From Diogma glabrata (taxonomy: Eukaryota > Arthropoda > Insecta > Diptera > Cylindrotomidae), in contig OY856188.1 in assembly GCA_963693315.1 (NCBI GenBank), positions 267,587,114-267,651,113 on the forward strand: a DNA stretch of 64,000 bases. Reading direction: 5' to 3'. Under the pieces are notes generated by a model. The model saw only the letters and a list, made by a program, of their open reading frames with translations, made no database searches and was not told the origin of the DNA. Positions 1 to 11,530 of the stretch are shown here, one piece after another (within the stretch, counting starts at the first letter, position 1; every line of letters starts with the position of its first letter). Made by a program: the position numbers and the translations under genes.

Positions 1-1596
1 ATGTTTTTAGTTTTATAGATAAAAAGTTAGAATTTTTTTTAATATACACATAACGATACGAAGTCATAATTTGCATAACAAAAAATTTGAGTTGTTTATT
101 CGTAAGTCGAAAAGTAGCCAGCCAGGTTTCCAAGTAATTGTTGCTTTAACAGACGTATCGATAATATCAAAAAGTTGTTATTTCCATCAGCAAAATATAA
201 CACATCAAATCAGCACACCTTCTACCAACCAAGCCACATACAAAAATAAATTCAAAAATATTTCCTTTCATTTCCGATTTCCTCTTTAACTTAGTTAATT
301 TGAAAAGTTAATAAAAAATAAAAAAAAATCGAAAATATAAATTAGGAAGGAAAAGAAAAACAACGAAATTTTCATAAATTAGCAGGATAATTACAAGGAA
401 AATTGTATATCTCTTATGTCTTAACAACAAAAATACAAAAGCAAAAGAAAAACCAGAAACGGAAACTCAATTTTTGATTTATTGAAATGTTTATCAATAA
501 ATACGTCACAAAATAGATGAGAAGAAGAAGAAATTGTATATATTTTTGGATAAATTGGAAAACAAAATTTTTTAGGATCGTAAACATGGGAATGAGATTA
601 TGGAAGAAACAGATCTTTGTTAATAGATAATTTATTGGTTAAATTTATGGATGGTACGTTTCCAATCAAGTCACGTTTAGGTTTCTGGTATCTGCGTGAA
701 TTTGGAAAATAAATTATAAAAATAAAACACTCAACACAAACCGCTGGAAAAAAAATTCTATTAATCGGGTTATTAATTTTCATTTTACGTCGGACATGGG
801 CAGCGAGCGATAAACATTAAATTTAATCACTTCCCTAACACATGAGTTTCTATATAGTTAAATATCACTGTAATGAGAAACCTACAACCAAAATATAATT
901 GATATTTATTATTATTTTATAATTATTTAACGCCTATTCTACTGCTTACTTTTGTTAGAAATAAACCTAAAGCTACTAAACCAACCTATACCAACCTATT
1001 CACAATTTTTCCGTTACAAATATGTTTCATACATTTTCTTATAGTCTGTGTTTTTTATGGTTTTCAGTTTAATGCTCATAATCAAAAAACGAAAAGGTAA
1101 TTTAATTCATGTTCTTTTATTCATAACCTCAAACCTCTTGTCTGTGCAAATATTAATCCATAAAGTTCTTGTAAGTTTTTTTTAAATAAATTTAGTTTTT
1201 ATATATCGTTGGTCTTTTGGTTTGTTGCTATAACTCCTTAAATAATTTTTTTCCATGCAATAAGCTAAAGTGGCTACTTACTTGGTAGTGCTGTCTTAAG
1301 AGATCATACCTAGAAATAAAAATTTTCAATGATTTCAATGATTGGTTGCAATTAAAAAAGTACATTTTATATTAAGAGCAGAAAGTACGACATTGCTGCT
1401 CGTGCATGAAAATTGCTCAAAGTATACATACTATTTTTTTAACGACTGCCGACAAATGCGATCAAAGTTGCCAAAGAGGCATTTATTTGTTGTTTAAAAA
1501 ACGTATCGGCCGTCAAGTTAAAATTTTAAATTAATAAATTTAAAATTTATACAGAGTTTGTTTATATCTATTTTTAAATAAAAATAATTTAAAATT
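1..1596. other. AT-rich DNA, nothing recognised
   Basis: Only short chance reading frames and low-complexity AT sequence are visible. No domain, repeat pair or RNA signal was recognised on either strand. Confidence 0.6.
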
Positions 1597-1740
1597 AGCA
1601 GTAGTGATGAAAGTGATATAATTAGCACTTCACCTTATATAAAAGAAGCAGCCAACAATTTAACTTTAGATCTGTTGGCTGAAAAATCTAAAGTCCGGTA
1701 TGAAAAAGCTTATCTACCTATTATTTATCAATTGGCGTAA
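1597..1740 (+). pseudogene. Possible tyrosine-recombinase N-domain fragment
   Basis: A 47-codon stretch ends at TAA. It begins with an acidic serine run (SSSDESDI) and contains AEKSKVRYEKAY. The KSxxxYEKAY pattern resembles the N-terminal SAM-like domain found in Crypton-type and other eukaryotic tyrosine recombinases of insects. There is no in-frame ATG at the start, the catalytic domain is absent, and the reading frame closes abruptly. The resemblance is from memory of the motif only, so the assignment is tentative. A host zinc-finger or unrelated gene scrap is the alternative. Confidence 0.3.
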
Positions 1741-2076
1741 GAACAAAAAACAATAAATGAGTATCGATCAGTTAGTGCCTACCGGTTCGAAAAGTTACAA
1801 ATGTTGTTTTTTTTAAGTTAAACTAAGAAAATTAAATAAAGTTCAGTTCCAAAGGTTTTTTATTTTACCTATTTTAAAATATTTAACTGAAACATAAAGA
1901 ATTTATTATCAGAATTAAATCAAATGTCTACATTTGTTTAAAAAGTGTCACTAAAAGAATTAATTAACCCTAGACCCTAGAAAAGGGTACTACCGTTATT
2001 AATTATTAAAACGTATAACCCTAGAAGGGCATAACATTTACCGCAGCCAGTGATTCACCCCTTGTAGTTTGGATAA
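1741..2076. other. AT-rich spacer with TTAA-CCCTAGA motif
   Basis: No gene is visible. TTAA followed by CCCTAGACCCTAG lies at 1964-1980, and a second CCCTAGAAGGGC at about 2019-2030. TTAA plus CCCTAGA is the form of a piggyBac-type end, but no partner end was found. The 3' part probably belongs to the untranslated leader of the Gypsy remnant that follows. Confidence 0.3.
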
Positions 2077-3107
2077 GTTAATATAAATCCCACAACACAA
2101 GGAAAATTTAATCTATCCCTACGATTAAATTCGGCGATTGCTTTCAACACAATTAAAAATAAATTTGTTCCTGATAAAAATACGAACGAGACGGTGCCGC
2201 AGCTTTTATTATTGCAAAAAATAACTTACTTACTCGGACAGGGTATGGGCAGCGGTCAATTCAAGAACAAAGTGGTTCAACAGAATCAAAACAGTAAGAA
2301 CATCAATATAAAAACTGAAACAGTTAAGCAGCGAACATCTGGATGACTACACGGATACCAAATACACCAGGGCTTGGAAGAAAGGAACAGAATCCGGTAC
2401 GACTGGGAGTAACTACAAGAAGTCGAAGAGCGGGTGAGTCAAGTTCAGATTATATAGTAGAAAATATTTTAGTAAATAGTAAAGTAATTTTAGACAAAAA
2501 AAGTGTTAACGTAGATTTAATTAAACCCAATTTGCTAAATAAAATTCAAAGTGAAAAACAATAAATCGCAGAAACCATGAGAAGGTTCTTGGAGCTAATG
2601 ACATTGGTGCCAAAATTTTCGGGTGAAAGAACAAGAAAACTAGAGGAAGAATTAATATCTTTCTCTCGACTAGTGTTGGACATTAATAGCTCGCTGACGG
2701 ACGTGGAAAAAACGATATTTCTGAAATTACTTGGCAATAGACTAAGAGGTAATGCTTTTCTTCCAACCAAGTCCTTACAGTTCCAAAATATTGTTAGTTT
2801 TTTGGAATTTTAGCGAAACATTACGCAACACGACATACTACAACAGAAATAATACTTGACATAAATGCTTCCACACAAAAAGAAAACGAGACCATTACAG
2901 CTTATGCGGGTAGGATTATTCAAGTTTTAGAAAAATAAAAACATTTAATGGAGAAAAAATATCCCGTAAAAAATGATGGAAGAATTTAACAGTCATGCAA
3001 TACGAGCATTTAAAGTAGGGATTAGAGATAAGAATATTCGAAGTCAACTGACACTAAACAAAGAACAGGACATAAATAAATTATTGGAAGTAGTGATAGA
3101 GCGTTAG
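2077..3107 (+). pseudogene. Ty3/Gypsy gag remnant
   Basis: This is a broken capsid (gag) gene of an LTR retrotransposon. Successive pieces lie in different frames: an open stretch 2077-2345 without an initiating ATG; 2343-2564; 2577-2813 (contains LVPKFSGER); a short piece near 2882-2937 (ENETITAYAGRI); and 2976-3107 (EEFNSHAIRAFKVGI, ending at TAG). The sequence SLTDVEKTIFLKLLGNRL and the later AFKVGIRDKNIRSQL are typical of the helical capsid region of errantivirus-like Gypsy elements. Stops and frame changes show it is non-functional. No LTR pair or primer-binding site could be defined. It is followed within about 10 bases by reverse-transcriptase sequence. Confidence 0.65.
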
Positions 3108-3117
3108 TCCTTGGAAT

Positions 3118-3303
3118 TCGCCTGTGCTCCTCGTGCCAAAACGCCCAGGTTCTGATTTAGCCAAGAAATGGCGTATGGTCATAGATTTTAGGAAGCTAAA
3201 TAAGAAAACGATAGGCGATGCTTTTCCCTTGCCCAGAATAGAAGATATTTTAATGGATAGGATCAAAATGACCCAATGGATATCATTTAGAATTAATGGA
3301 TGA
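3118..3303 (+). pseudogene. Gypsy reverse-transcriptase N-terminal fragment
   Basis: The frame reads SPVLLVPKRPG, then KWRMVIDFRKLNKKT, then FPLPRIEDIL, the N-terminal fingers/palm region of Ty3/Gypsy reverse transcriptase. It stops at TGA 3301 inside a local rearrangement where GATATCCAT-type segments are duplicated. Protease and the start of RT are missing upstream, so an internal deletion has joined gag directly to RT. The catalytic YxDD box, RNase H and integrase are absent. This belongs to the same dead element as the gag remnant just upstream. It is a different lineage from the Gypsy pol at 11-21 kb, whose corresponding motif reads SPVVLVRKPGK. Confidence 0.75.
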
Positions 3304-4232
3304 TATCCATTAGATATCAAAATGACCCAAGTTCAAATGTCAGTGATCGTGAGGTTCCTTGATTTCTATGGATCAATTTGCAAAGTAGCAAAGTAGAAAA
3401 AATCGTTAATCAACCAATTAGACTGAAATACGAGGGATTCAGACATTTGGAATAAGTCTTTTGGATAAACTAACCAAATACAGTAACATCATGTTATGCC
3501 TGCCAAATTACGCGATGTCTAACATGAATCGTATGAACAAAAACCTAGCATCTAATTAGAATCCTTGAGTTCGGAATAAAGGCGGTTGATTGCGAATATA
3601 GCTCTTTGTAGTTCAAACAGCCACGGCTGCGCTAACAGTAAAATTAGTAATCAGCCACTACCCATTTCCATTTTTAATTACGATACGACTTCATTGCATC
3701 GTTTCATTACACTTATTTTTATTTACAATGTATAAAACAACTGAGGATCATGGTGTATTCATTCATCTTATATATTAATACGCTAAAAAAACTTTTTGGA
3801 GGCTTTTTTATTCGCAGATGGATCCATTTAAAATTTTCAGTGCTAACTGATATTAGTGTAACTTAGATTTTAAAAATTTTTCACACAAATCGGATCATAA
3901 ATAAAAAAGTTATAGACGAATTAAAATGTATTTTTGAATTTAACGGGCCCCCGCTATACAATATGAAATGGAATTGCCCAAGTCTTTTCTTTATTTTTTT
4001 ATTATTATTATTTAGTATTTTATATTTTCTTTTCAAATTTCAATTTAGTTTATGCATTGATTTAGGAGTGGATAGACGTATTATTTTTCTTTGTTTTTTT
4101 ATTATTATTATTTTTCTTTGGTTTTCTTTGATTTAATTATTATTTTTCTTTGTTTTCAAATATTTTCTATTGATTAGAAATTAAAGAAACAATTCATAAA
4201 ATTGATTTGTTCTTTCTATGCAAAACAAGATA
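3304..4232. other. Unassigned AT-rich stretch
   Basis: No coding signal beyond chance was seen. 4000-4160 is T-rich low-complexity sequence with repeated ATTATTATTTTTCTTTG units. A long terminal repeat of the preceding Gypsy remnant could lie here but cannot be demonstrated. Confidence 0.5.
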
Positions 4233-4381
4233 AGCAGGCTACAGACCTTCAATCAATTTGTCAATCAATTGAAAACGAAAATAAACGAAATAAAATTTAG
4301 GGGATTTTTACACTAAATTTTATTTCGTTTATTTTCGTTTTCGAATTGATTGACAAATTGATTGTAGGTCTGTAGCCTGCT
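4233..4381. repeat. Palindromic MITE / foldback
   Basis: Two near-perfect inverted arms of about 67 bases start AGCAGGCTACAGACC and flank a short centre near GGGGATTTTTACAC. The arms differ at only a few positions. No coding sequence fits inside. It lies immediately upstream of the Helitron fragment. The superfamily cannot be determined from ends alone. Confidence 0.8.
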
Positions 4382-4493
4382 ATAGAGAAATATTTCATAA
4401 TTGCCGTGTTCGATTTTTTTGTTTTTTCTTCATAAATGAATGGTGTCATGGATGGTGTTGATGGTGAAATGAATGTTGTGAATGAAGAAATGA

Positions 4494-4883
4494 ATTGCAC
4501 GTGGTATTTATCATTTTAAAATTCATAACATTTTTAATCATCGTACTGGTGCTCTAATTCCTGAAATGTGTTTGTTAAATTTGTCAGATGAAGATAGAAT
4601 TGATGGAAATGAAATGATTAATAAATTTGGATGTACTGAAATCTCTGATCCCTTTCTTTTTCCTAAATTACATGAATATGTGAAACGTCATATGATGCAT
4701 GGACCATGTGGTGCTCTAGATCCCAATTCTATTTGTATGAGAGATGGTAAATGTAGTAAGAATTTTCCAAAACCTTTTTCTAAAAATACTAAAGAATCTG
4801 TGAATGGTTATCCTTTGTATCGTCGACCTGATAATGGTATGAGTGTTGATGTAGGTGGTGCATCTCTTGATAATAGATACTAG
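4494..4883 (+). pseudogene. Helitron Rep/helicase protein fragment
   Basis: The open frame contains LNLSDEDRIDGNEMINKF, then KRHMMHGPCGALDPNS, CMRDGKCSKNFPKPF and GYPLYRRPDNG. This block is the conserved Helitron-like N region just after the HUH nuclease motif of Helitron Rep-helicases, the enzymes of rolling-circle transposition. The upstream HUH segment is missing. Homology appears to start near the ATG at 4566; the residues before it are not recognised. The frame is cut at 4879 by the foldback element that follows, right after DNR where family members continue into WVVPYN. Only about 100 residues of a protein that normally exceeds 1000 remain. Confidence 0.8.
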
Positions 4884-5318
4884 GAGGGCCCGGCGTGCTT
4901 CGCTACGCTTATAAATAAAGTTTTTGCGTAGACATTTTGTTGACGTAGAAGCAGTGATTTCAAAAAGTGGTAATGAGATATGCTAGCATATAATTTTTAA
5001 TTTTTCTTTTTAAATATATGAATGAAAAATAATCAGAATTCTAGCTGATCAGTTCGGATATATGATAAATTAGCGATCAAATGAGTTAGAGATCAAATAA
5101 ACTTACTTGAAAACTTATTTGATCGCTAATTTTTTAATATATCCGAACTGATCAGCTAGAGTTTTGATTATTTTTCATTCATATATTTAAAAAGAGTAGT
5201 AATGAGATACACTTTTTGGTAATGAGATACTTTTTGAAATCATTGCTTCTACGTCAAGAAAATATCTACGCAAAAACTTTATTTATAACCGTAGCGAAGC
5301 ACGCCGGGCCCTCCTAGT
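4879..5318. mobile_element. Foldback TIR element, copy 1 (ACTAG..CTAGT)
   Basis: The ends are ACTAGGAGGGCCCGGCGTGC on the left and its inverse at 5297-5318. The inverted arms extend for roughly 200 bases each, running through ATAAATAAAG and TTGACGTAGAAGCA to a centre near 5085. No open reading frame of substance is present. Two more members occur at 34739-35319 and from 60979, with more canonical ends ACTAGCGGGACCCGGCGTGC. This copy interrupts the Helitron reading frame at its left edge. Non-autonomous; superfamily not determined. Confidence 0.85.
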
Positions 5319-6182
5319 TTATATAAATGTATTTCTCAGTCAGCTGTTTATAACAGTGATCCTTTCATTGCCAATGTTTGACCAGATGTTGGTAATAATA
5401 AATGTTGACGCCCCTATTAAATTGATTATTATCAAATGTAACTCGATTAAATGTTAATAAATAGTTAATAAGATTTTGCTTAGTTTATGATTTGAGTGTC
5501 TGTTATTTTGATGTAATTGAGTATGACTGTAATTGATTGATTTTCGAGAAATAATGCTTATGTGATCAAATTTTAATTACTCTCTTTTTTATGTAAAATT
5601 AAGAATATAAATAACAAAATATTTTTTCAATTTTGTTGAGTTACAATCAGGATTCCAAATGTAATCTTGCAATAGTCGTGCCTTAAAATTAAAAAAAAAA
5701 GATTAAACTCAGTTTTGTACTTAACTTTAATGATATAAAAAAAGATAAAACAGGAAAATAAATGAAATTGAAAAGAAAAAAACATATGTTTTAAATGTTT
5801 TATTTATTGTGCATGCAAAGTTTATCAAATTTATTGATGAAGAAAAAAGTAATAGAAAAAAAAGGAAAAACAATTATTATGATTGAAATAATAAAAAAAA
5901 GAAAATAATAATTTTATTAAAAATTACATAACAAATGTTTTGGTTCTATGAGGTTTTGTTGGAGTGGGTAGTGTTGTGTTTTGCATATATGCCTACAGTG
6001 ATTCATTTAAACAAAAAATGTTGAATTCACTATGGAATTAAGTTTTTTTAAATAAAATTATCGTCATTGAAAATTGATGCGTTAAGTTTCAATTTCTTTT
6101 TGTGCAAATACCCTGATTAAGAATAGCACCGTTGTAATGTCTGCTCAATAGTGATAATAACTGGTCGTGTGGGTTACGGCTA
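5319..6182. other. Unassigned AT-rich stretch
   Basis: Low-complexity AT sequence. The continuation of the interrupted Helitron protein was looked for just after 5318 and could not be recognised. Confidence 0.5.
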
Positions 6183-6812
6183 ATATATATCACGGTTCGC
6201 CTACCATGAGTTTAAATAAAAAGTCAACCAACATGAAATATTTTTTCATAGCAGTCTTCTTTGGGTCGAATAGAACAAAACTCAACCGTTTTTGAAATCG
6301 GTTGCCGATGGGGATTTCGAGATATCTCGCAAAAACGGGTTTTTGACCGATTTTACCTCGATTTCGCAGCTTAGGCTAAAATTTTTTTTGTGAAATTGCG
6401 CAAATTTCACTGGAAAACATAAAACGAATTAGGACTGAAAAAAATTGAAGTGAAAAAAATTGGTATAAAAAGTAGAAAAAAACGATATTTTAATTTTTTT
6501 ATGAAATTTTTTAATGGGACATTTGGGCATTTTGAAACGTTTGGGGCGTTTGGCAGTCGTAATGTAATTCGTTTTAAGTTTTCCAGTGAAATTTGGGCAA
6601 TTTCACAAAAAACAAATTTTGCCTTAGTTGCGAAATCGAGGTAAAATCGGTCAAAAATCCGTTTTTGAGAGATATCTCGAAATCCACAACGCCAACCTAT
6701 TTCAAAAACTGTTGAGTTGTGCTATTCGACCCAAAGAAGACTGTTATGAAAAAATATTTCATGTTGGTTGACTTTTTATTTAAACTCGTGGTAGGCGAAC
6801 CGTGATATATAT
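6183..6812. mobile_element. 630-bp long-TIR element
   Basis: The termini ATATATATCACGGTTCGC and their inverse pair at 6183 and 6812. Inverted arms run inward about 230-250 bases through GTCAACCAACATGAAATA, GGGTCGAATAG, GAGATATCTCG and ACCTCGATTTCGC. The centre (about 6440-6540) is unique and has no credible gene; the small open frame at 6450-6644 runs through one arm and is an artefact of it. The flanking AT run hides any target duplication. Confidence 0.85.
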
Positions 6813-7537
6813 AAAAACCCATAGCAAGGTTAGCAAAAGTTTTGAAAGGCAAACATGTTCAAGTATGCAGGATCGTATGGAATTATGGAATTAGCTAAAA
6901 TTTACGATATACACGAAAGTCGCTACCAACATACATCAACATCTAACTAAACAATCAACGCAACTCATAAGTTAAGTTTATTTTTCTGTGCTTTCTTTAT
7001 ATAAACACATAAAATTATAATTTGTGGTCAATATGACCGATTAAATCATTAATTTGTTTTTAGAGATCTTTCTAGTGTAAAAGTCCGCGTTTTAGTCCGT
7101 ACATTCGTTTATAGTTAAAATTAGGAAATTCCCTTGGATATATAGATACTGTAGGTATCTATTCTATTAGTGAAAAGTCCCACGATTCAATCATTTATGT
7201 TTTTATTTATTTTGTTGTGATTATGTTTTTGTATAAATTCAAATACAAATAGGATGAACTGTTAACTTAAAACCATAGGATGAGTTGTGGTATGGTGGCC
7301 ATCTCACTTGAAAAAAACCTAGGTGGTATACTTGTACGCGTTTTTATTTCTATATGTTTGTTTGTTTTGGTAAATTTTCTTGTGTGATATGGGTCGGTAG
7401 AATCGAACCTTCAGTTGGACCTTCACGAACCACGAGATCTTTTATTACAAAGTTGGAATTAAAAATGATCAAAACTAAGAGTCAGCGTTCAAGTAGGAAG
7501 ACTCATTTCATTTGTGGCTAGAATTGTAAAGATATTG
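6813..7537. other. Unassigned stretch before R1-like remnant
   Basis: No gene recognised. The last 150 bases may be the untranslated or early ORF1 part of the R1-like remnant that follows. Confidence 0.4.
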
Positions 7538-7800
7538 CCGGACTTCAAGGATCTTGGTAAGAATTTGTTTCGAATTTGTCAAACGGCAAATGGCGATCTT
7601 ATTTTGGAACTACAATTCAAAGGGAACCATTCTGAAACAGCGCCATATAGGTTAAAATAAGCGTTTGGAGATAATCTAGATGTGAAAACGATGTCGCCAG
7701 TCACTGTAATCGTGATTAAGGACATATATGAGATCATTAGAAATGGGAAGGTCACTTCATCAAAGGTTTTCAAAAGAACCCTAAATCATGGCAGATATCA
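7538..7800 (+). pseudogene. R1-like non-LTR ORF1 (gag) fragment
   Basis: Frame +: GKNLFRICQTANGDLILEL, then after an in-frame TAA, AFGDNLDVKTMSPVTVIVIKD. This matches the RNA-binding central part of ORF1 in R1-clade retrotransposons, which usually reads R-R/QT-x-GDLLLEL followed by a VKxxxPxxxxxIKDLDE-type strand. Roughly 85 codons remain and one internal stop is visible. It sits about 200 bases upstream of a fragment of the ORF2 C-terminus in the same orientation, so most of ORF2 has been deleted. Relation to the better preserved R1-like copies at 23-25 kb and 53-56 kb is likely but not shown. Confidence 0.5.
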
Positions 7801-7997
7801 ACTACGATATACATATGCTTTCTCTTTTTTTTTTCATTAGAACTTTGTTTCACACTAAATTCGAATATTCCAGTTTGAAAAACAGAAACTGATTTACAAG
7901 TTTAATTTTATTATTTTGTTTACACAAAATATATGAGGTCATATGAAATGTATACTCGAGGGTCAGTAGAAACGATAATTCAATTATTTACAAAAAT

Positions 7998-8190
7998 GTG
8001 TCGTTACAGTATTCCTATATAACCAAGTTTGTTACTGGTCAAAGCTGCTTAAGAGCATACATTGCCCTACGTGTATATGAAAAGCTGAGAGTGCAGAGTA
8101 TGTACTCTTGGAGTATCCATGATACAATGGAGAGAGAATTGGTGAAATTTTTGGTAAAGAAGTTTCGCCAACTAAGGCGACGTTAAGGCT
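7998..8190 (+). pseudogene. R1-like ORF2 C-terminal fragment
   Basis: One frame reads YITKFVTGQSCLRAYI, matching the LTQFLTGHGCFRAYL-type start of the C-terminal Cys/His domain of R1-like reverse transcriptases. A second frame then reads SAEYVLLEYP, ERIGEIFGKEVSPTKATLRLL, the continuation of the same domain. The frame change and a stop in the second half show decay. The zinc-binding cysteines are mostly lost. The following 100 bases could be its 3' UTR. Confidence 0.6.
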
Positions 8191-11079
8191 TCTGTAGTCT
8201 TATGAAGATTTGCAAATCTACTATAAAGTTGATATCGTGTCAACTGATAAGTAAGGTTCGAATCTTAGTCCGACACACGAAAAAGAGAAGTTGAATTTTC
8301 CTTGAGAAAGATCGAAATATACTTTCGAATTGAAAAAAATTTAAATGATTTTTTTGTTTAATTACTCACAAAAAAATTCCTAAGAATTCAAAATCTATTC
8401 AAAAAATTCAGTCTAGTGAATTTTAATTCCAAGATTAATTTTCTTTACAAAAAATGCAAATGGCAGTTATCAATCAGTTATCAGTGTTTGAAGTTTATGA
8501 AGATTTAAATAAACAGCAGTTCGTTGGATCAAAATCCTTCTACGAACAATATATATAGTGAACAGCAAACATTTTGTTGTTGTATAAAAAGAAAACAAAT
8601 ATAGTAACATGGGAGTGAATAACAGGAAGTTGGGATGCGAAAATCTTTTAATTCTCGTCTAATTTTTCTTCAATTCAGCCATATGAAGAATGAAAATTAT
8701 AATGTTTTCTTCTTAATATTAACTAACCGCCCATTATTTTAACATCTGTGCTTCCCTTAAAATCTGAACATTAAAAATTGTTGTATTTGTTTCTATAAAA
8801 AAGAAATCCTCTTTATGTTAAGCTATTTCTATTCTTTTGTATTTCGAATGTCAACCTTAAAAAATCAAATTGTTACTCCAATTTGGAAAATTGGTAAAAC
8901 TAGATAGATGGATAGATGGATTTATAGAATTCGAAACGAAGGGCATTACAACAATGAAATAAATAAAACTTTTCTATTATAGTTTTTCTTACAATTTTGG
9001 CAATAAAATTTATTTAGACGAAAATACATTCTTGAATCAAATGGTAAATAAATTTAAAAGTTGAGAAATATTTTATTTCATGAAGAGTAAAAGGCAGTAA
9101 ACAGCAGTAAAATTATACAAAAAAAAAGTTTGTTATATAGAAAATTTTCTGATTGTTTTTGTAAACAGGATTAGGAATGACTATTAAGCTTTTAGTTTAT
9201 AGCTAAAGTATGTAGAATAGCTTTTTTGGGGAAATAGGAATCAATTTAAAATGAATTTATTTAGAAAGTAATTTTATCAAAATGTGAAACGTACCTAATG
9301 TTCTTCGAAAGTTGAATTGTTGATTTGCCCGTTCGTGTTTAATATTTATATATATTAGGGAAACGATAAACTGGAAATAGTAAAAGCAAGCTTACAAGTT
9401 TGCTATTGTATATAAACGCCAATGACAACTATTGTCAAAAACTTTTCTGACCGAGCATTTTTTGACCGAAGCATAATTATGCTTTCAAACCAACAACATG
9501 AGATTTTTTATTTTTTACTTGTGCCTTCAATATTAAATTAAAACTCTATAAATTTATATACAAAGCTCATCTCTATAATTTAATTAAAATTAGTTTTCCA
9601 CTTTTTGTTTATTACTTTATTGTATAAAAGTTCGTTGCTACATTTTCATAAATTTTTTCATTCAACCATTAATAACCCGATCTATCTATCCCTTTAAAGA
9701 AAAAACAAAGTTGTACGTATATGTACGTGTGTTTAGAGAAAATGTTAAAGATTTCTTACGAAGGAAAACAATCTTAACAAAACTTTACAATGAAAAATGT
9801 AAACTCATCAAATTAAACAATTTATTCTTCTATTCACTTGGCTTTCGTTTTAGTTTTTCCTATTCAATTATCTGAAATCAACTAAGTGATGATGACATCA
9901 TCAAGAAAATAAGATAAATTATCTTTTAAAACATAAGAAAAGTAAAAGAAATTTAAATTTTTTAGTTCCTATTCAATCAATTCATTTATTTTGTATTAAT
10001 TATAATTGTTATGTTGTTTTTGTTGTTCTTTGATTATCAATTCAATTATATTAATTAACAAAATTGAGGAAGAAAAAAGATTTCTTGAGTTAGGAAATTC
10101 CGCCAAAAACGCGGATAATTTATTTGTACTCTTTAAACATGGTTAAACAATCTCATCGATGGGGTTAATTAGTGAATTTTAATTGAAAACAAGGTAAAAT
10201 TTAATTTGGAAATAAATTATCGAAGAAAATAACAAAAAATCTAGCAAAAATGTCATGCTTGTAGCTAGATTTTGTTAACGCATTTAATTTAGGCGTTCAC
10301 TCCAAACATGTCGGATGGTTTAAATAATTTTTTTGAATATTTGTTACAAGACTACATAACTTTTAAAAATTCAGGCAAGTGCGTTCTGCTTTGGCTAACA
10401 TTCTTTCAACATTTAATTTTAATTTTTAATCATATTAGAATATTTCACTTGTTTTTCTTTCAAAGACTTCTTCAGTGGTATTATTGAAAAATAGGACCGG
10501 TCAACTGATGTTTGACCAATAATAAATTATCAAAACAAAAAGGTTTTTGTTTTGGAGTCTTTTTATTTTGGAAAAGATTTCGATACAATTATGCAAAACT
10601 AATATCCTGCTTTTTTTCATTTAGAACATCTTCTTTTAGGAATTCTTACCATCCTTCGTACCCTAGTAAAGTGAATGAACTCGTGAATGTCGAGAAGGCT
10701 TGACGGTAATGAGATCATGCTGCAGTTTTGTTAGTTAACAGCTCTTGCTCCCAGGGTCACACTTAAATTCTTGTAAATCTGAATTGACCTCTAAAACGAT
10801 TAAGTCAAATTCAATATTTTTACCACCCTTTTACCATCGCAGAAACCTTTTGTCCAACCTCTGTTAGTTTCACCTCGACCCACAGAAATTTCACTCCCAA
10901 ATTCTTTAACGGATGTCAGTCTTACTGCTCCTTCTGAAAATTTTACTATCTCTTCTCAAAACGGATTACCCTCAGGCAATAAAACATCAATTCTTCACCT
11001 CCAAAGACTTAAAGTATAGAAAAAACTATAAGAAAAAAACTTTTTATGGACGAAATCGATAATTGTAAGGCTTCAACAA
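8191..11079. other. Long unassigned AT-rich region
   Basis: Nothing convincing in about 2.9 kb. A short GATA/GATG run lies near 8900. At 10837-11018 a frame of about 60 codons rich in serine, proline and threonine ends at TAG and may be the gag/protease linker of the Gypsy element that follows. Its position fits, but no motif proves it. Confidence 0.45.
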
Positions 11080-11460
11080 GATTTAATTATTATTCGAAAT
11101 TATTTGAAAGCGCAATTTCTCGCGAACACGTAAATCATTCCGTACAAAAGTCGTAACGTCCTTAGTAGCATCCCTTTCAATTCAAAAACTTCGTTTCATA
11201 GTAGCTAAATCCATGGATTTTTATGTAATTCTCTTTCTTACTCAAAATCTTTATTTGGGTATACATTTTTTTATTCTTAACCTTTTTAACTGAAGAACTT
11301 CCAGCAGATTTAAAAGATTCAAAAATATCTAGCTCAACAACTGATGAAGATCAACAGCTGCAAGATATTTTTCAGCTTATTAGTTTCAAAAATTGGACTG
11401 GAGCGAATACAGATTTTAGAGCATGTTATTGATATCGAAGACGCAGTGCCCATCAAACAA
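11080..11460 (+). pseudogene. Gypsy pol, left half (protease end to RT start)
   Basis: Decayed pol of a Ty3/Gypsy retrotransposon. About 11150-11275 resembles the end of the aspartic-protease domain (VASLSIQKLRFIVAKSMDFY). 11300-11400 is the linker (DEDQQLQDIF), and 11395-11460 reads IGLERIQILEHVIDIEDAVP then IKQ, the segment just before RT. Several frameshifts separate these pieces. The frame is broken at 11460 by a 7.5-kb insertion and resumes at 18981 with YHYSISQANEKMM when one AA is discounted as target duplication. Confidence 0.75.
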
Positions 11461-11530
11461 CCCGACTGGAAATTAGTTCAGGGAACCCGGATTATGATCA
11501 GATCCGGATCAGATTTTCCGTAATACGGCC

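Noticed and set aside
7391..7425. GGTTCGATTCTACC on the minus strand as a tRNA or SINE B-box
   Set aside because: No A-box or cloverleaf pairing at proper spacing.
8244..8280. AAGGTTCGAATCTTAG as a tRNA B-box
   Set aside because: No A-box or stem partner; probably chance within the R1-like 3' region.
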